Made by a program: the position numbers and the translations under genes. A stretch of 64,000 bases of DNA from Lottia gigantea (lineage: Eukaryota > Mollusca > Gastropoda > Lottiidae): NCBI RefSeq assembly GCF_000327385.1, contig NW_008709716.1, positions 890,806-954,805 on the forward strand, given 5' to 3'. This document shows, one piece after another, positions 1 through 11,617 of the stretch (positions within the stretch are counted from its first letter, which is position 1; every line of letters starts with the position of its first letter). The notes under the pieces were generated by a model. The model had not been told where the DNA came from and searched no databases. It was given only the letters and a program-made list of their open reading frames with translations.

Positions 1-174
1 TCCCATAATGTTAATGAATAGAAAGACATTATATCAGAACGCTCACATTAAAAAAAAAAAGAGTATCCAATTAGTATATCAAAAAGGTTTAGTTAATCCA
101 TGCTAGTGAATGTGATAACTTTTTTGATATATTCAGTATATTCATAAACATAATTTAAACTTGTTAGTGTTTGG

Positions 175-770
175 GGTTGGGGTCACTTATGGCGTCTGGC
201 AGGGGTTTTCCACCACAGAAAATGTCTGGCAGTGGTCATTATTGATACACGAAACAATGACGAACATTTTACAAAAGGTTTCATCCAGTTAGCTCATGGG
301 CTAACCTAGGTCATTTTATGGGTAGGGGTCACTTGGGGCATCTGGCAGGGGCTTTCCACCACAGAAAATGTCTGGCAGTGGTCATTCTTGATACACGAAA
401 AACAATGACGAACATTTTACAAAAGGTTTCATCCAGTTAGCTCATGGGCTAACCTAGGTCATTTTATGGGTAGGGGTCACTTGAGGCGTCTGGCAGGGGC
501 TTTCCACCACAGGAAATGTCTGGCAGTGGTCATTCTCGATACATGAAACAATGACGAACATTTCACAAAAGGTTTCATGCAGTTAGCTCATGGGCTAACC
601 TAGGTCATTTTAGAGGGTGGGGTCACATGGGGTCGTCTGGCAGGGGCTTTCCACCACAGAAAATGTCTGGCAGTGGTCATTCTTGATTCACATGTTAAAG
701 ACGAAGATTTTACAAAAGGTTTCATGCAGTTAGCTCCTAAGCTGATTTAGCTCAATTTTCTTGTATCGGA
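175..770. repeat. 147-bp tandem satellite-like array, about 4 copies
   Basis: The landmark GGTCAC recurs at about 181, 327, 475 and 621, giving a period of 146-148 bp. Each unit holds GTCTGGCAGGGG, TTTCCACCACAG, GTCTGGCAGTGGTCATT, a stretch around AATGACGAACATTT, and GCTAACCTAGGTCATTTTA. Copies differ by a few percent, and the last decays near 770. A diverged trace (TGTCTGGC, CCACCACTGG) continues to about 825. No coding sequence is seen. The period is close to one nucleosome core length, which may be coincidence. Confidence 0.85.
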
Positions 771-829
771 TATCATTGTCTGGCGGACACAGTCCACCAC
801 TGGAAATGTCTGGCAAAAGTCATTTATAG

Positions 830-2090
830 TATATGGCTGTATGCTGACCACTTTGGTACTAGTTTCTATTAGTTATTTGACAAGCTGAACTAGCCTATCT
901 TAATGGTACTCTTCTTTGACCTCTCCTGGATACACCCACCAATACATGCCCGGCAGACGTCCATTTCCTTTAAAGGGAATGTCCATGGAGAATAGTGATA
1001 CATATAAGAATTGGTTAGTTTTTCAGCTAGGCTGACCCCTCTGGGCTCCTGGTCTATTCGTTTGGTGTTTTTCTGTATTATTGTTCATAAGAGCAGCTTC
1101 GTTATCTACACTAATTAAGAATTGTCCTAGGTTTTTGGTTTTGGGTTTGAAGTTTTGATTTAGAAGCGACATTGGTTCTTATAGAAATGATGGATGTTAT
1201 TGCAGTTAAAGAGGTTATGTTCTAAGCTGTCTATTTCTTTATCACATAGTGTACATAGAGGGGAAGTAATATATTTGATCTTATTTCTGGTGCTAATTAT
1301 TGCTAATATTAAACTCGGGAAATACATGTATATTATGACTTTTACATCTTGTATTTATAATGTACTATATCAATATAGACTGTTTTATTATATTAAGATC
1401 GTTATCTTGTAAGAAAATTAGTTACCTTGTTTTAACAACACAGTCATTTTGGCTCACGAAACAACACTTGACACAATTTCTCTTGTTTAATGAGTTTTTA
1501 ATTATTAAATCATTAAGTTGTTATTCACAAACTGTGCTAAAATATCTGGACCAGAAAATTCAAAATGAAAATACTGTAGAAAAACTTGTTTTCGGTCGAA
1601 AATGAAACAAATTGAGCAAACGGATGTAAAAAAGATAACTTGCACTTTTGCTTTTAACATATTGTTATGGTGTATATTGGCTGTCACTTTTAACTTGTGA
1701 ACGGATGGTTTTTCGCAATTATATAAATTGTAGGGTATCACACAATCAGTACGGACGTAGGCTACTGTAAGCATATAACCTATGACGACAGTTCTAAAAT
1801 AAAAATTACTCAATAAACATCCTTAGTTGTTAATGAAGCCAGCTATCATGCATCTCAAAGATTTCGAATTTTATCATAATAAGAACATAGGCTGACATTT
1901 CCCTTTTGGCTTCAGAATACCATTGACACGTGAAAAATAAGAATGCCGATAAGATCACGTAGTAAGATTTAATCAAAGAGTAATATATGATGTATGTATA
2001 TATAAGTAGACATGATGTAGAAATACCAACTGTCTAATGTAAAGGTAATACACATTATGTGTTAAGTACTTGCAGATGATATATATGAAA
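830..2090. other. No gene recognised
   Basis: AT-rich sequence with short chance reading frames. None shows a protein family motif or a credible splice context. Confidence 0.5.
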
Positions 2091-2093
2091 ATG

Positions 2094-2999
2094 GCGATGG
2101 CCCATCGTTATACGCCCACCATTGTAATGGCAGTCAAGTCATCTGGACGGTTGACAAGAGCTATCAATAAATGAAATATTTCGGGAGTAACATTTCATAC
2201 TGCACAAGCTTTATTTAAAGACTTTTTTTTAAGTTTCGGCTATATCAGTGCAGAATTTTGTCATTTTTTAAAAACAAGGGCAATAACCCATTTCAAATAT
2301 TTTTCGATTTTCTGCTTTTCAATAAGGTTCGGGTATTTCTTCAAAATTTGCTGAGAATTGTGCCTTGCATGTGATTTCAAGAACAAGGGCAATAACTCAT
2401 ATTAAATTTTAGGTTTTTTTTAGTATCAATAGGATACATCATTGGGAGATAATTAACAATTTTACAACATTTCGTCTAAATCTGTCAAGAATTGTTAAAG
2501 TTAAAAATTGAACGAGTAGGCCAATAACTCTCATCAAATATTTTTCAATTTGTCTGATTTTCAATAGGGTTTATCCTTAGGTGATATCAAACACTGACGC
2601 CTAATTTTATCAAAATACCTTTAGAAACCAGTTCTCTATTGTGACCACAACACATTTTCAATTAGATATTTAACGCGTTTTCAAGAACAAGGGCAAGAAC
2701 TCAATAGAGTGATTACAAACGCTTACACCAATTTCATCAACATCCATCAAGAAACTAGCTCTCTATTGTGTTCACAATAAATTGAACGCATTTTCAAGAA
2801 CAAGGGCAATAACTCATATTAACTATTTTTCGATTGGTCTGATTTTCAATAGGGTTTAACCGCGGGTGATTATGAACACTCACGCCAAGTTTCGTCAAAA
2901 TCCTTTAAGAAACCAGCTCTCCATCGTATCTCACAACAATTTTGGACAGACAGACAGGGGCGACGGCTATATACGCCCACATTAATGTGTGGGCGTATG
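2094..2999 (+). mobile_element. Pearl-like non-autonomous element with terminal hairpin
   Basis: It opens near 2110 with TATACGCCCACC. The interior carries repeated CAAGAACAAGGGCAATAACTC blocks about 160 bp apart. It closes with a short GACAGACAGACAGG run and a near-perfect hairpin at 2971-2998, whose arms are ATACGCCCACA and TGTGGGCGTAT. This layout (about 160-bp cores, tetranucleotide microsatellite, terminal palindrome) is that of molluscan pearl elements, often grouped with non-autonomous Helitron/Helentron elements. That grouping is from family knowledge; no replicase is present. Confidence 0.7.
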
Positions 3000-5900
3000 A
3001 AAACGTTTATTCTTCATTCAACCTGAAAGCATCATCATCATAACCAGAAATTTGTGACTGGAATCTACAATTCAAAGGATCAAATAATTCACTATTATCG
3101 AATTAAGGAGTTATATTGAGTAAAGGATGAACCAAACATTGCAGATAAACGTTACAAATGTTTAGGAAACATTCAGAAGCTTGGTGTTATTGACGATTTA
3201 AAGTACATATAATTGATCCCCATAACATTTGAACATACAGCAGTGTATATTCAGAAGGCGTCTTTCAAATCAAGGGTCATGAAAGGCCATGTTTTTTGGC
3301 TTGAAAAGCAGATCTAGCAGCAATATGCACGCCACATTACAATACAGATCAACATATGATTCAAGCTGAGTTTACCCTTTAAAGTATATCTCCAATGGCA
3401 ATAGAATTTCTTGAAAGATTTTATCTCCCACTGATAAAAGAAATGGTATGGCACATTTGTGTATTCTGACGTTGAGCAAATTGGTGTTAATGGTAAATAA
3501 TTCCTTGTCATTGAAGATAAAACCACTTGACAATAATTCTTCACAATACCAAACCACATTTATGTTCCAACTAGAGACTTGAAAGTTTTATGTAAATATA
3601 GTTCAGACTCTTCATATTAATGCATTAAGACTTGATGTAACCTTCAATATTGCACGTATTATTTGCTGGTATCAAGGATATTCATTGTAATCGTCTCTTG
3701 CTACAGACTACTTACATATTGCGACTATTTATTTTTTAACTTCTGATATATATCACAATATTCTTTTTGCACCTGATAAAACATTCCACCATTTGAAAGT
3801 ACATCCGGTGGTAAATTTTTATCGGATGTATAAACAACTTGATAACCATACTATATAGGTGTGTAACAGATGCTTTCATTACAGTTGATAATTTTTGTTC
3901 TCCAATGAATGAGATATAAATCGACCTCTGCTTATTGAAATGATGATGAAATGTTTATGGGGAAGAATTGAAGAGTGGGTAGTTTACTTTAAATAAGCGG
4001 TCTAGAAAAGCTGAAGAAGCTGGCCACTGCACTGACTTAATATTAGATGTCTGTATATAACAGTAAAATATTGAAAACGTTGGAAAACCTGACATCAACA
4101 ATTAGATTTTACAGTGTGTGTTAAACTATCTAACGCTTCTGGACTGAAAACTTCAAATGACTTAAAATGGTTTTCGGAATGGAAAGAAATTGCGTGTGTT
4201 TGAGTTCTACGGATGGATTTCATAAAATTATCAGAATCATGGTTGTTCGTGTTATTCATCTGAATAAATATAATGCAATCTGACAGATAATTCTAGATGA
4301 ATATTTATTTGATTTATACTGAGGCACACTTTACACTGCCGTAATGTTGAAATTCGTTTACTGATACAGAATATTACTCTCTAATAAGTAAACAAATTTC
4401 ACACCTGCGGCTAATTCAAAAGTAATCTTCTCATAATATTACTATGTACGATGAAGTATCGTCTAAAATGTATGCATTATATTAACCAAAGTAATTTCCA
4501 AGGGTTTCATTTCTCATCACATAGATAAAACAAACCTTCAAAGGTTTCATATCTTATTTATATAGGCAACAAAATAAATACGAATTCTTGAGTTTTTAAA
4601 TTTTATACATTAAAAGAATTTCATAAAACTGATGGTGGTTTTGAACCGTATAAATTTACACAATTAGAATGATATTGGGTCCAAATGTGATGACTTTCAA
4701 TGATATTAGTCAGATCGTCGGGGAGCGAAATGAAAATATTAGGCATAAGATTTGAGTAAGTTGTTTATAATAAGAAGGCATCATGACGGAATGTTTGTTG
4801 GTGTGTATTACTGACGCAATATCAAAATGAAAAAGGCACATTTCATCACACATATTATTTACATCAGAAGGTCAAGTCTAGAGCTATTACAGTCTGATAC
4901 AGTTTGATGGTATTTAACTAGATTGGAATGGTATGAAATCAGTAAGTACTACACAATCTGGTTTCTGATATTGTCTGGGATCACCAATATGTTTTATTAC
5001 AATATGTCATACAGATCACTGATTATATAGGCGGAACGAACAACCCAGAAACTATGGACACTAGTATACATTTGCTCCGAGTCTTAGATTTGGCAAATAA
5101 AGACGGACAATGCCATGCAGTGAGCACTGACGAAATTTTGTCAGGAAAGTGGCATTGGCCCTGATGTTTTTTATTTACAACTGTCAAAGGATCTTAAACA
5201 AGCACAGGCTGTGGCACACAGTTTGAGTTATGGTCCCATCTGAACGAACGAAATAATTTCTTAACAGATCAACCGTAATTATTTATCATTGTGACTTACT
5301 TAGTTAGTGGAGGTCAGAGAAACTTCATAATTTTCGAACAATTGCAGTCCAACAAGTAGAAGGGAACGGAAGAAGCGTGCATTTTGAATGAGGGGACTAT
5401 CTTTGTAAACGATACATTAAATCGGTCTTATTTATGTGTCAGAACAAGATTTTGTCTTACAATTATACACCACGTACCGCAATCGTGCATGAGTAGAGAT
5501 ACTATATTAAAAATGATGGCGAACGTCGGTGATATGAATGATGGAGTATTTATTCTTGGGTTATTACTTATAATGGCCCAGACAATATAGAATCATAGCC
5601 TTATTACCAAATCGATCATTTTGTCAAGGAACAGTTTATTATTGACTTCAATCTACAGTTGACCTATTTTCTTCTGGAAGAAGGTTTATTCTGAGCAGAT
5701 AGAAATCTTTTCAACACGGGGTCTACATAGAGCCGAAATGTGATTGGCCTATTTTCATATTTTTGCTCTGGATTGAAAATATGCTCATAATTGAAAAAAA
5801 AAAACCAGTATGCTTTCTAAACGATGTTGGTCTTTTCCGTGAGTATGGAATTTTTTTCAATAACAAATAAATGCAGGAGTTCTTAGTTGGAACTTATCAG

Positions 5901-6516
5901 CATCCATAAGACTTCACTTTACAAAGTTTAATCAGACATTCCCCGTGAACTATATTGTTTTTATTGACTGAAAACTTTATATGTAAAACATTCTCACGGG
6001 ATTGATAGCATAACTCAAGTTTAAAAACTCAATTCACTTCGCTCAAATTGATCATGATTTTTCCCTAAACGTTTGTAAAATTTATAAATCCAACTAGCTA
6101 ATCATGAAGACTTTGTCTCATTTGCTTCACAAAGATATTTTGATGCGGTGTTTATGGTCTGTTCCATTTCATAGAATGAATCTTAGTACTGACTGTTACT
6201 AGGGATTTGGTATCATTTTCCAGATAGTCTTTTCTCAAGGATCCATTCTACATACTTAGTTGGCTAATCAACTATATGATATTATAGTGGTTGATGGTTG
6301 ATTTAAATAGTATTAAAACACGAACAGGATTCACCACTGAAAAAAAAAATTAAATTATGCATGACCTTTTATTTTAACATTATCTATACTAGGCATTTTC
6401 TTCAATAACTGCCTTACTGATTTTTGACATTTAAAGGTTGACCTTCTCAATTAAACAAAGATTTTTGTCATTTCTACGTTTGATTTCATTGCTCATCCAT
6501 ATTCGCGTGTTAGGGA
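3000..6516. other. No gene recognised, 3.5 kb
   Basis: AT-rich sequence with many stops in all frames. A short open stretch at about 5056-5166 (+) has no recognisable motif. No RNA gene or tandem repeat was seen. Confidence 0.45.
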
Positions 6517-6525
6517 TGATCTGAG
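6517..6525. repeat. 9-bp target site duplication, left copy
   Basis: TGATCTGAG stands immediately before the first base of the foldback element. The identical nonamer follows the right arm at 8419-8427. Confidence 0.9.
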
Positions 6526-7017
6526 GGTAGTGTATAATCCGAAGATCGAAGATCGCAGACCTGTATAATCCGAAGATCGCAGACCCCAACTATAATTCGC
6601 AGACCCCCTATACTATATTCGGCAGACCCAACTATAATCCGCAGACCCCCTATACTATATTCGGCAGACCCCAACTATAATCTGCAGACCCCCTATACTA
6701 TATTCGGCAGACCCAACTATATTCAGCAGACCCCCTATACTATATTCGGCAGACCCCAACTATATTCGGCAGAACCCCCTATACTATATTCGGCAGACCC
6801 AACTATATTCGGCAGACCCCCTATACTATATTCGGCAGACCCAACTATATTCGGCAGACCCCCTATACTATATTCGGCAGACCCAACTATAATCCGCAGA
6901 CCCCTATACTATATTCGGCAGACCCCATATAGGGGCCTACTTTTTCATTCTTTGAAGCTATTTTTTGAAGCAATGTTTGGATATGCGTCGATAATTAGAC
7001 TTAGGGATGAAATCATC

Positions 7018-7290
7018 TAGACATCCAGAGGTATGTACAAAACATTGTAATCTCCACCTATTACGTTTTTACTTGCAAAGTATATCAAAAACTGCTTTTG
7101 GAATTTTGGGCCAGTAGCGTATTTAGTGGCAACATGCCATCCATCACAATTTGGGCATTTCCATACTATGCCTCCCTCCCCACTCTCGTTTCTCCATCGC
7201 TTTGGGTTGACATCCTTGGATGTTGGAAATGAGGAGGGTTCAAAATTGTACAGTTTCCAAAAACCATAATCTGTTGCCGAGCTTTAGTGT
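7018..7290 (-). pseudogene. Zinc-ribbon-like coding fragment in the foldback loop
   Basis: On the minus strand an open stretch of about 88 codons ends with TAG at 7018-7020. It contains KCPNCDGWHVATKYATG, with a CxxC pair that suggests half of a zinc ribbon, and is preceded by PKRWRNESGEGG. There is no in-frame ATG. CAACAG before ATTATGG could be a splice acceptor, so this may be an exon. The family was not recognised. It lies downstream of the kinase-like fragment on the same strand and could be part of the same captured or resident gene. Confidence 0.4.
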
Positions 7291-7428
7291 AACTTTCAAA
7301 GAGACCGTTTGATTACAATAAACCAAAAACAAAAACTGTTTTATTCAATGGACATAGTCACAAAATAACAAAATGCAAAATAATTCTACATGATCCTATT
7401 CTAAGGCACTCATTAATGTAATTAGTAA

Positions 7429-7659
7429 CTACAAAATGTAGTTAAGCTGTTCGTTTAATGTCTTAATATGTGACTCAAGTAGTCGATCTCTAATATTAGC
7501 CGTAACTACAACGTTCTCGTCATGCGATGCCTTAAACACCGTGCCAAAGGCACAACTACCAGTTTCTTCTAAATTTGAAATGTCTTTCCATTTAAAATTT
7601 GAAAATTTACTCAGTTCCTTATCCTCCTTTACAGAAATTCGGGAAGGAATTCTAAACAT
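7429..7659 (-). pseudogene. Protein-kinase N-lobe fragment in the foldback loop
   Basis: This 76-codon reading frame begins MFRIPSRISVKEDKELSKF. It contains WKDISNLEETGSCAFGTVFK, which fits the glycine-rich ATP loop of protein kinases (GxGxFGxV) with the second glycine replaced by cysteine. The following VVVTA occupies the place of the VAVK strand, so the ATP-anchoring lysine is not obvious. After about 20 more residues the frame leaves the kinase pattern and stops. A minus-strand AATAAA lies at 7340-7345. It is best read as a truncated kinase exon carried inside the transposon; a functional kinase is excluded by length. Confidence 0.5.
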
Positions 7660-8418
7660 GTATGAAATATTGGAAACCCTCTCTCAAGAGAATCAAATTT
7701 ACAACTGAAGAATATATCATTTAATTTATGTAATACATGCACAGAGTGTGTGAAAGGAGCTTATATTCTATAAAGCCCAGTGACTAAGGGCAATATATGA
7801 ACCAGCTGATGAAATTTTCGTTATAGTAGAGTCAGTCCTTTGAAGTCAAAGATCAATCGAATTCAAAGCCTTGGACGTGAAGTCAACTTACTGTGACCTT
7901 GAAACATTGTACTACATGTTAACCATTCAGGCACCTAATGTTGTAAATAAGAAAGAAATTCTGAAAGTGTGAAGATTTAAAAAAAATGAAGGGGGGGGGG
8001 GGGCTGCCGAATATAGTATAGGGGGTCTGCCGAATATAGTTGGGGTCTGCCGAATATTGTATAGGAGGTCTGCGGATTATAGTTGGGTCTGCCGAATATA
8101 GTATAGGGGGTCTGCCGAATATAGTTGGGGTCTGCCGAATATAGTATAGGAGGTCTGCGGATTATAGTTGGGTCTGCCGAATATAGTATAGGGGGTCTGC
8201 CGAATATAGTTGGGGTCTGCCGAATATAGTATAGGGGGTTTGCCGAATATAGTTGGGTCTGCCGAATATAGTATAGGGGGTCTGCGGAGTATAGGGGGTC
8301 TGCGGATTATAGTTGGGTCTGCCGAATATAGTATAGGGGGTCTGCGGATTATAGTTGGGGTCTGCGATCTTCGGATTATACAGGTCTGCGATCTTCGATC
8401 TTCGGATTATACACTACC

Positions 8419-8427
8419 TGATCTGAG
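8419..8427. repeat. 9-bp target site duplication, right copy
   Basis: TGATCTGAG, identical to 6517-6525. Confidence 0.9.
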
Positions 8428-11400
8428 AGATAGTTGCTTTCCAACTTTTTGATACTAGGTTACTGACTAACTATACCTTTTTTGAAAAGTTACAGGGCAG
8501 AGACTATATTGTCTGACTGACACAATTATTGACTACCTTATAGAATGGTATTCACAATAGAATCATCTTACCTCACTAACAAAAGATAAAAGAACAATCA
8601 ATAATACATGAAGTAAGATAGTTGACAATGATGAACATAGTCTAGGTAATAAAAAATAGGTATCATGTATGAAAGGACGAATATATGTAGTTCTGTTGAA
8701 TGAAATGAAATGGTGTTTTATATTCCATTTTTTCTTCAACTGTTTGGGTTAAGCTGTTGTGGTGTAAGAGAATGGTGACGTAGTCAATTCTACAATACAA
8801 AACCAGTTTATGGTTAGGGCATAAACCAGCCAAATAGGTCGTAATTGTAGGGAGTTACACTGTATTAAATTATACATTTTTACATATTTAAATTAAGACT
8901 TTTGAGCCTATGAAGACCTTAAGCACGTTCTTATTCACTAACTCTATAGACCGAAAGGAATACTCCTGAGTAGTAAAACGAAGAATGCGTTGTGAATGAA
9001 TATAAATATTGAAAATGTTGTGTCGTCTGATAATGTTAGATGGAAGGAGCACTGACATCGTACCAACTTCTAACATCAGACAAGTTGCTATAAAAATAAG
9101 TTGGCAGTTTTGGTTTTCAAGCAGTTTAAAAATTTGGATTGCATCACGTGCCACTTATGATCACTCACATAATATTCTGGAACAGCCATACACTTTATGC
9201 ATAACATTTCGCCAATCCAGTTGTAGATGAAATGGATTTGTAGGTCGCACCGTTCTGGGTGCTAATATTTAACAGTTAGACTGATAATGTACGACCTTGG
9301 AATGATATTTATTCAGTGAATAGACAAGATACTGAGACAAGATTTCTAAAGAATGTTTTTTTTCTCTTCTCCTAAAGGACCGAGCCTTCGAAGACATCTT
9401 TTTTCATTGATTTGATATTTCAGACAGAACGATTTCTACTGTAAACAGTTCTCTTGAGCATGATAAAATCAACTAAATACACATTGCTTTTCACGAGCTT
9501 TTAGGCTGATGTCTAACTTTTACTGAGTACACATTTCGTTTCAATTGGTAATTATTACTTTAATCGTGGATACTTACACACTTTTTAACCTCAAGTATCC
9601 TTGAATAACTTTTGATAAAGGTCTTCAATGAAATTATTAATTTGATGCAGACTACATTTTCCAAATGAAATATTTTGTGAAGAGATCAAAGCGCTTCCGG
9701 TGCCATTTAGAATAAAGATGCATCCATTGAAGTGTAGGGGGAACCAGTAAAGTAAAAGTGAGAACTATAATTGTCGAGAAGTTGTCAATTGGAAAATATA
9801 AATAACTGATAACTGATATATATTCCGTCAATTCTCATCTATAGTCGTAGCTTTCCGTAAGAGGTCAGCTCCACCCACTAATTTGCATACGAGCTTGAAC
9901 TCTCTGTCGAAATTGACAAATGTAAAATCTACATTTGTAAAATCGACATTTCACACAACATCGAGCTGACACAATTCTACACTTGTAAAGTTGACAAATC
10001 GACTATTGAGGTTGAAATGAACATTTACAAATCAATCTCTAAATTACTAATATACATTTGAACTTTCTCAAATTGACAAATGTATTTTCTACAAATTACA
10101 ATTCGACAAATGTACTTTTACAAATCGACATTTGTATTGTAGGTTTGAATCGGATCTTTCCATATTAATTTGTTTAATTAACTTTTGTATGTTACATCAT
10201 ACTGGTTATCTATAATGAAATTACAGTTGAACATAACAAATGTGTTTAATATTGGACAAAAAAGAATGGATTGTCGTCTAAATTAAATTACTTTTATGGT
10301 AAAATTACTAGCCTATAGCTGACTGGCAACATGTTCTCCCGGAAAACACTTCAAATCTTCCTGCCTAGAATTCTATCAAGATAATGAAATGTTAATAGAT
10401 AAGAGCTATTTTAGATTTAAAATCGATTGATCACAATAGATTCATTTCAAATGGGATTTATATCATTCAAGGGTTCTTTTTTCAACGTCAGACTTCAATA
10501 ATAACATAACGATTTAACTAAAGACTAAAATAACGTTAAAAGTATATTTTAATAAAGTTTTACATTTCATTCCAAAATAGACCATTTCAAGGTCAACTGA
10601 TTTTACGTATATTTGATTTAAGTGAGACCATGAGAACATGTTTTGGTCTTCAAAACTTGTCTATTTTGGGTTGTAGGACAGGCATCTTCACAATGTCACT
10701 TCTTCAAGAACTTTGACTGCAATAATCACTTTCTCAGTGGCCTCAACAGAAAGTCTGTGAACACTAAGCCACAAAGTTGACAGCCTTTTTGTCGAGGGCT
10801 CTGATACCAGAAAGGTGGAATTCAAGGTATAAGTATGAAGTTCGTAATAGTTAGATATTGTGAAGATGCGGGACGGTTATATATCTATCAGCATCTGATT
10901 AATTTTATTTCTTTAAAAAGCAGTGTTCCAAACCGAGGAAAAGAAATTTTGCTTTTCTTCCTTTTTACCACAATTGTTAAAATTGAAAATTTTAATATAA
11001 TAGAATATTTGGACGTAATACTCAATTTCATTTAATGAAATTTTTAAAAAGAAATTAAAAATCTCTTCCAAATGTCATCTTTTGATGAAGTAAATTGTAT
11101 TGATATACGCACGAAATACAACTTTCTTAGACCTGTTCTGGACTAGAACCGTTATGGACAAAAGACAAATGAATATAAAGAATTGGAAACTTATTCAATA
11201 AAATCTAATTCCAAGGAATCCAATTTGTTAATGAAAAACAGACGCTTTTATTCACATTGCATGAAGTCACGTTATCTTCATATTACTTTCTTTATAAACA
11301 GTTATAACATGGTTCACCATTCTCAAATGAGAATATTCACTTTGTCTATATACACTGGGATTATGTCTTTTACATTCTATAGATACTAGTGGAATTCTAT

Positions 11401-11590
11401 GGCCTAATCAAGTGTTGTTTAATATACTTGAATGCTTTATGGGATTCTGATCGATGAGGTATTCTCTTCAAGCTTATTAACTATTAAAATTAAAACTTGC
11501 CTTGGATATCGTATTGACATAGTAATTACCTTTGTTAACTTTATTAAGTTCGGCTGTCCTGAGCAGTGCGTGGATATCATTAGATTTAAG
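8428..11590. other. No gene recognised, 3.2 kb
   Basis: Overlapping opposite-strand reading frames near 8.9-9.2 kb and one at 10.84-11.04 kb have no motif and look like chance openings. A short cluster at 9.91-10.14 kb repeats TTGACAAATGTA-like words. The missing first exon of the stress-protein gene could lie here but was not found. Confidence 0.4.
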
Positions 11591-11617
11591 GATGATTTAT
11601 ATTTCTGACGCCGTCAA

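Larger units (their letters stand above)
6526..8418. mobile_element. Foldback (FB)-type DNA transposon
   Basis: The 1,893-bp element has two long inverted arms, about 6526-6925 and 7992-8418. Both begin GGTAGTGTATAATCCGAAGA from the outside and then consist of short tandem repeats. One unit of about 19 bp contains CCCAACTATATTCGGCAGA; another of about 23 bp contains CCCCCTATACTATATTCGG. In some copies TTCGG is replaced by ATCCG. An exact 9-bp duplication, TGATCTGAG, flanks the element. Long inverted repeats made of short tandem units plus a 9-bp duplication are the hallmarks of Drosophila foldback elements (MULE-related or Galileo/P-related, depending on the family). The 1.06-kb loop has no transposase but carries two protein-like fragments on the minus strand. 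Confidence 0.88.

Noticed and set aside
1505-1813. 102-codon open frame on the minus strand
   Set aside because: No motif, composition follows the AT-rich background, and other frames overlap it.
8210-8452. Open frame reading EYSIGGLPNIVGSAEYSIGGL
   Set aside because: It is a translation of the foldback arm's tandem units, not a gene.
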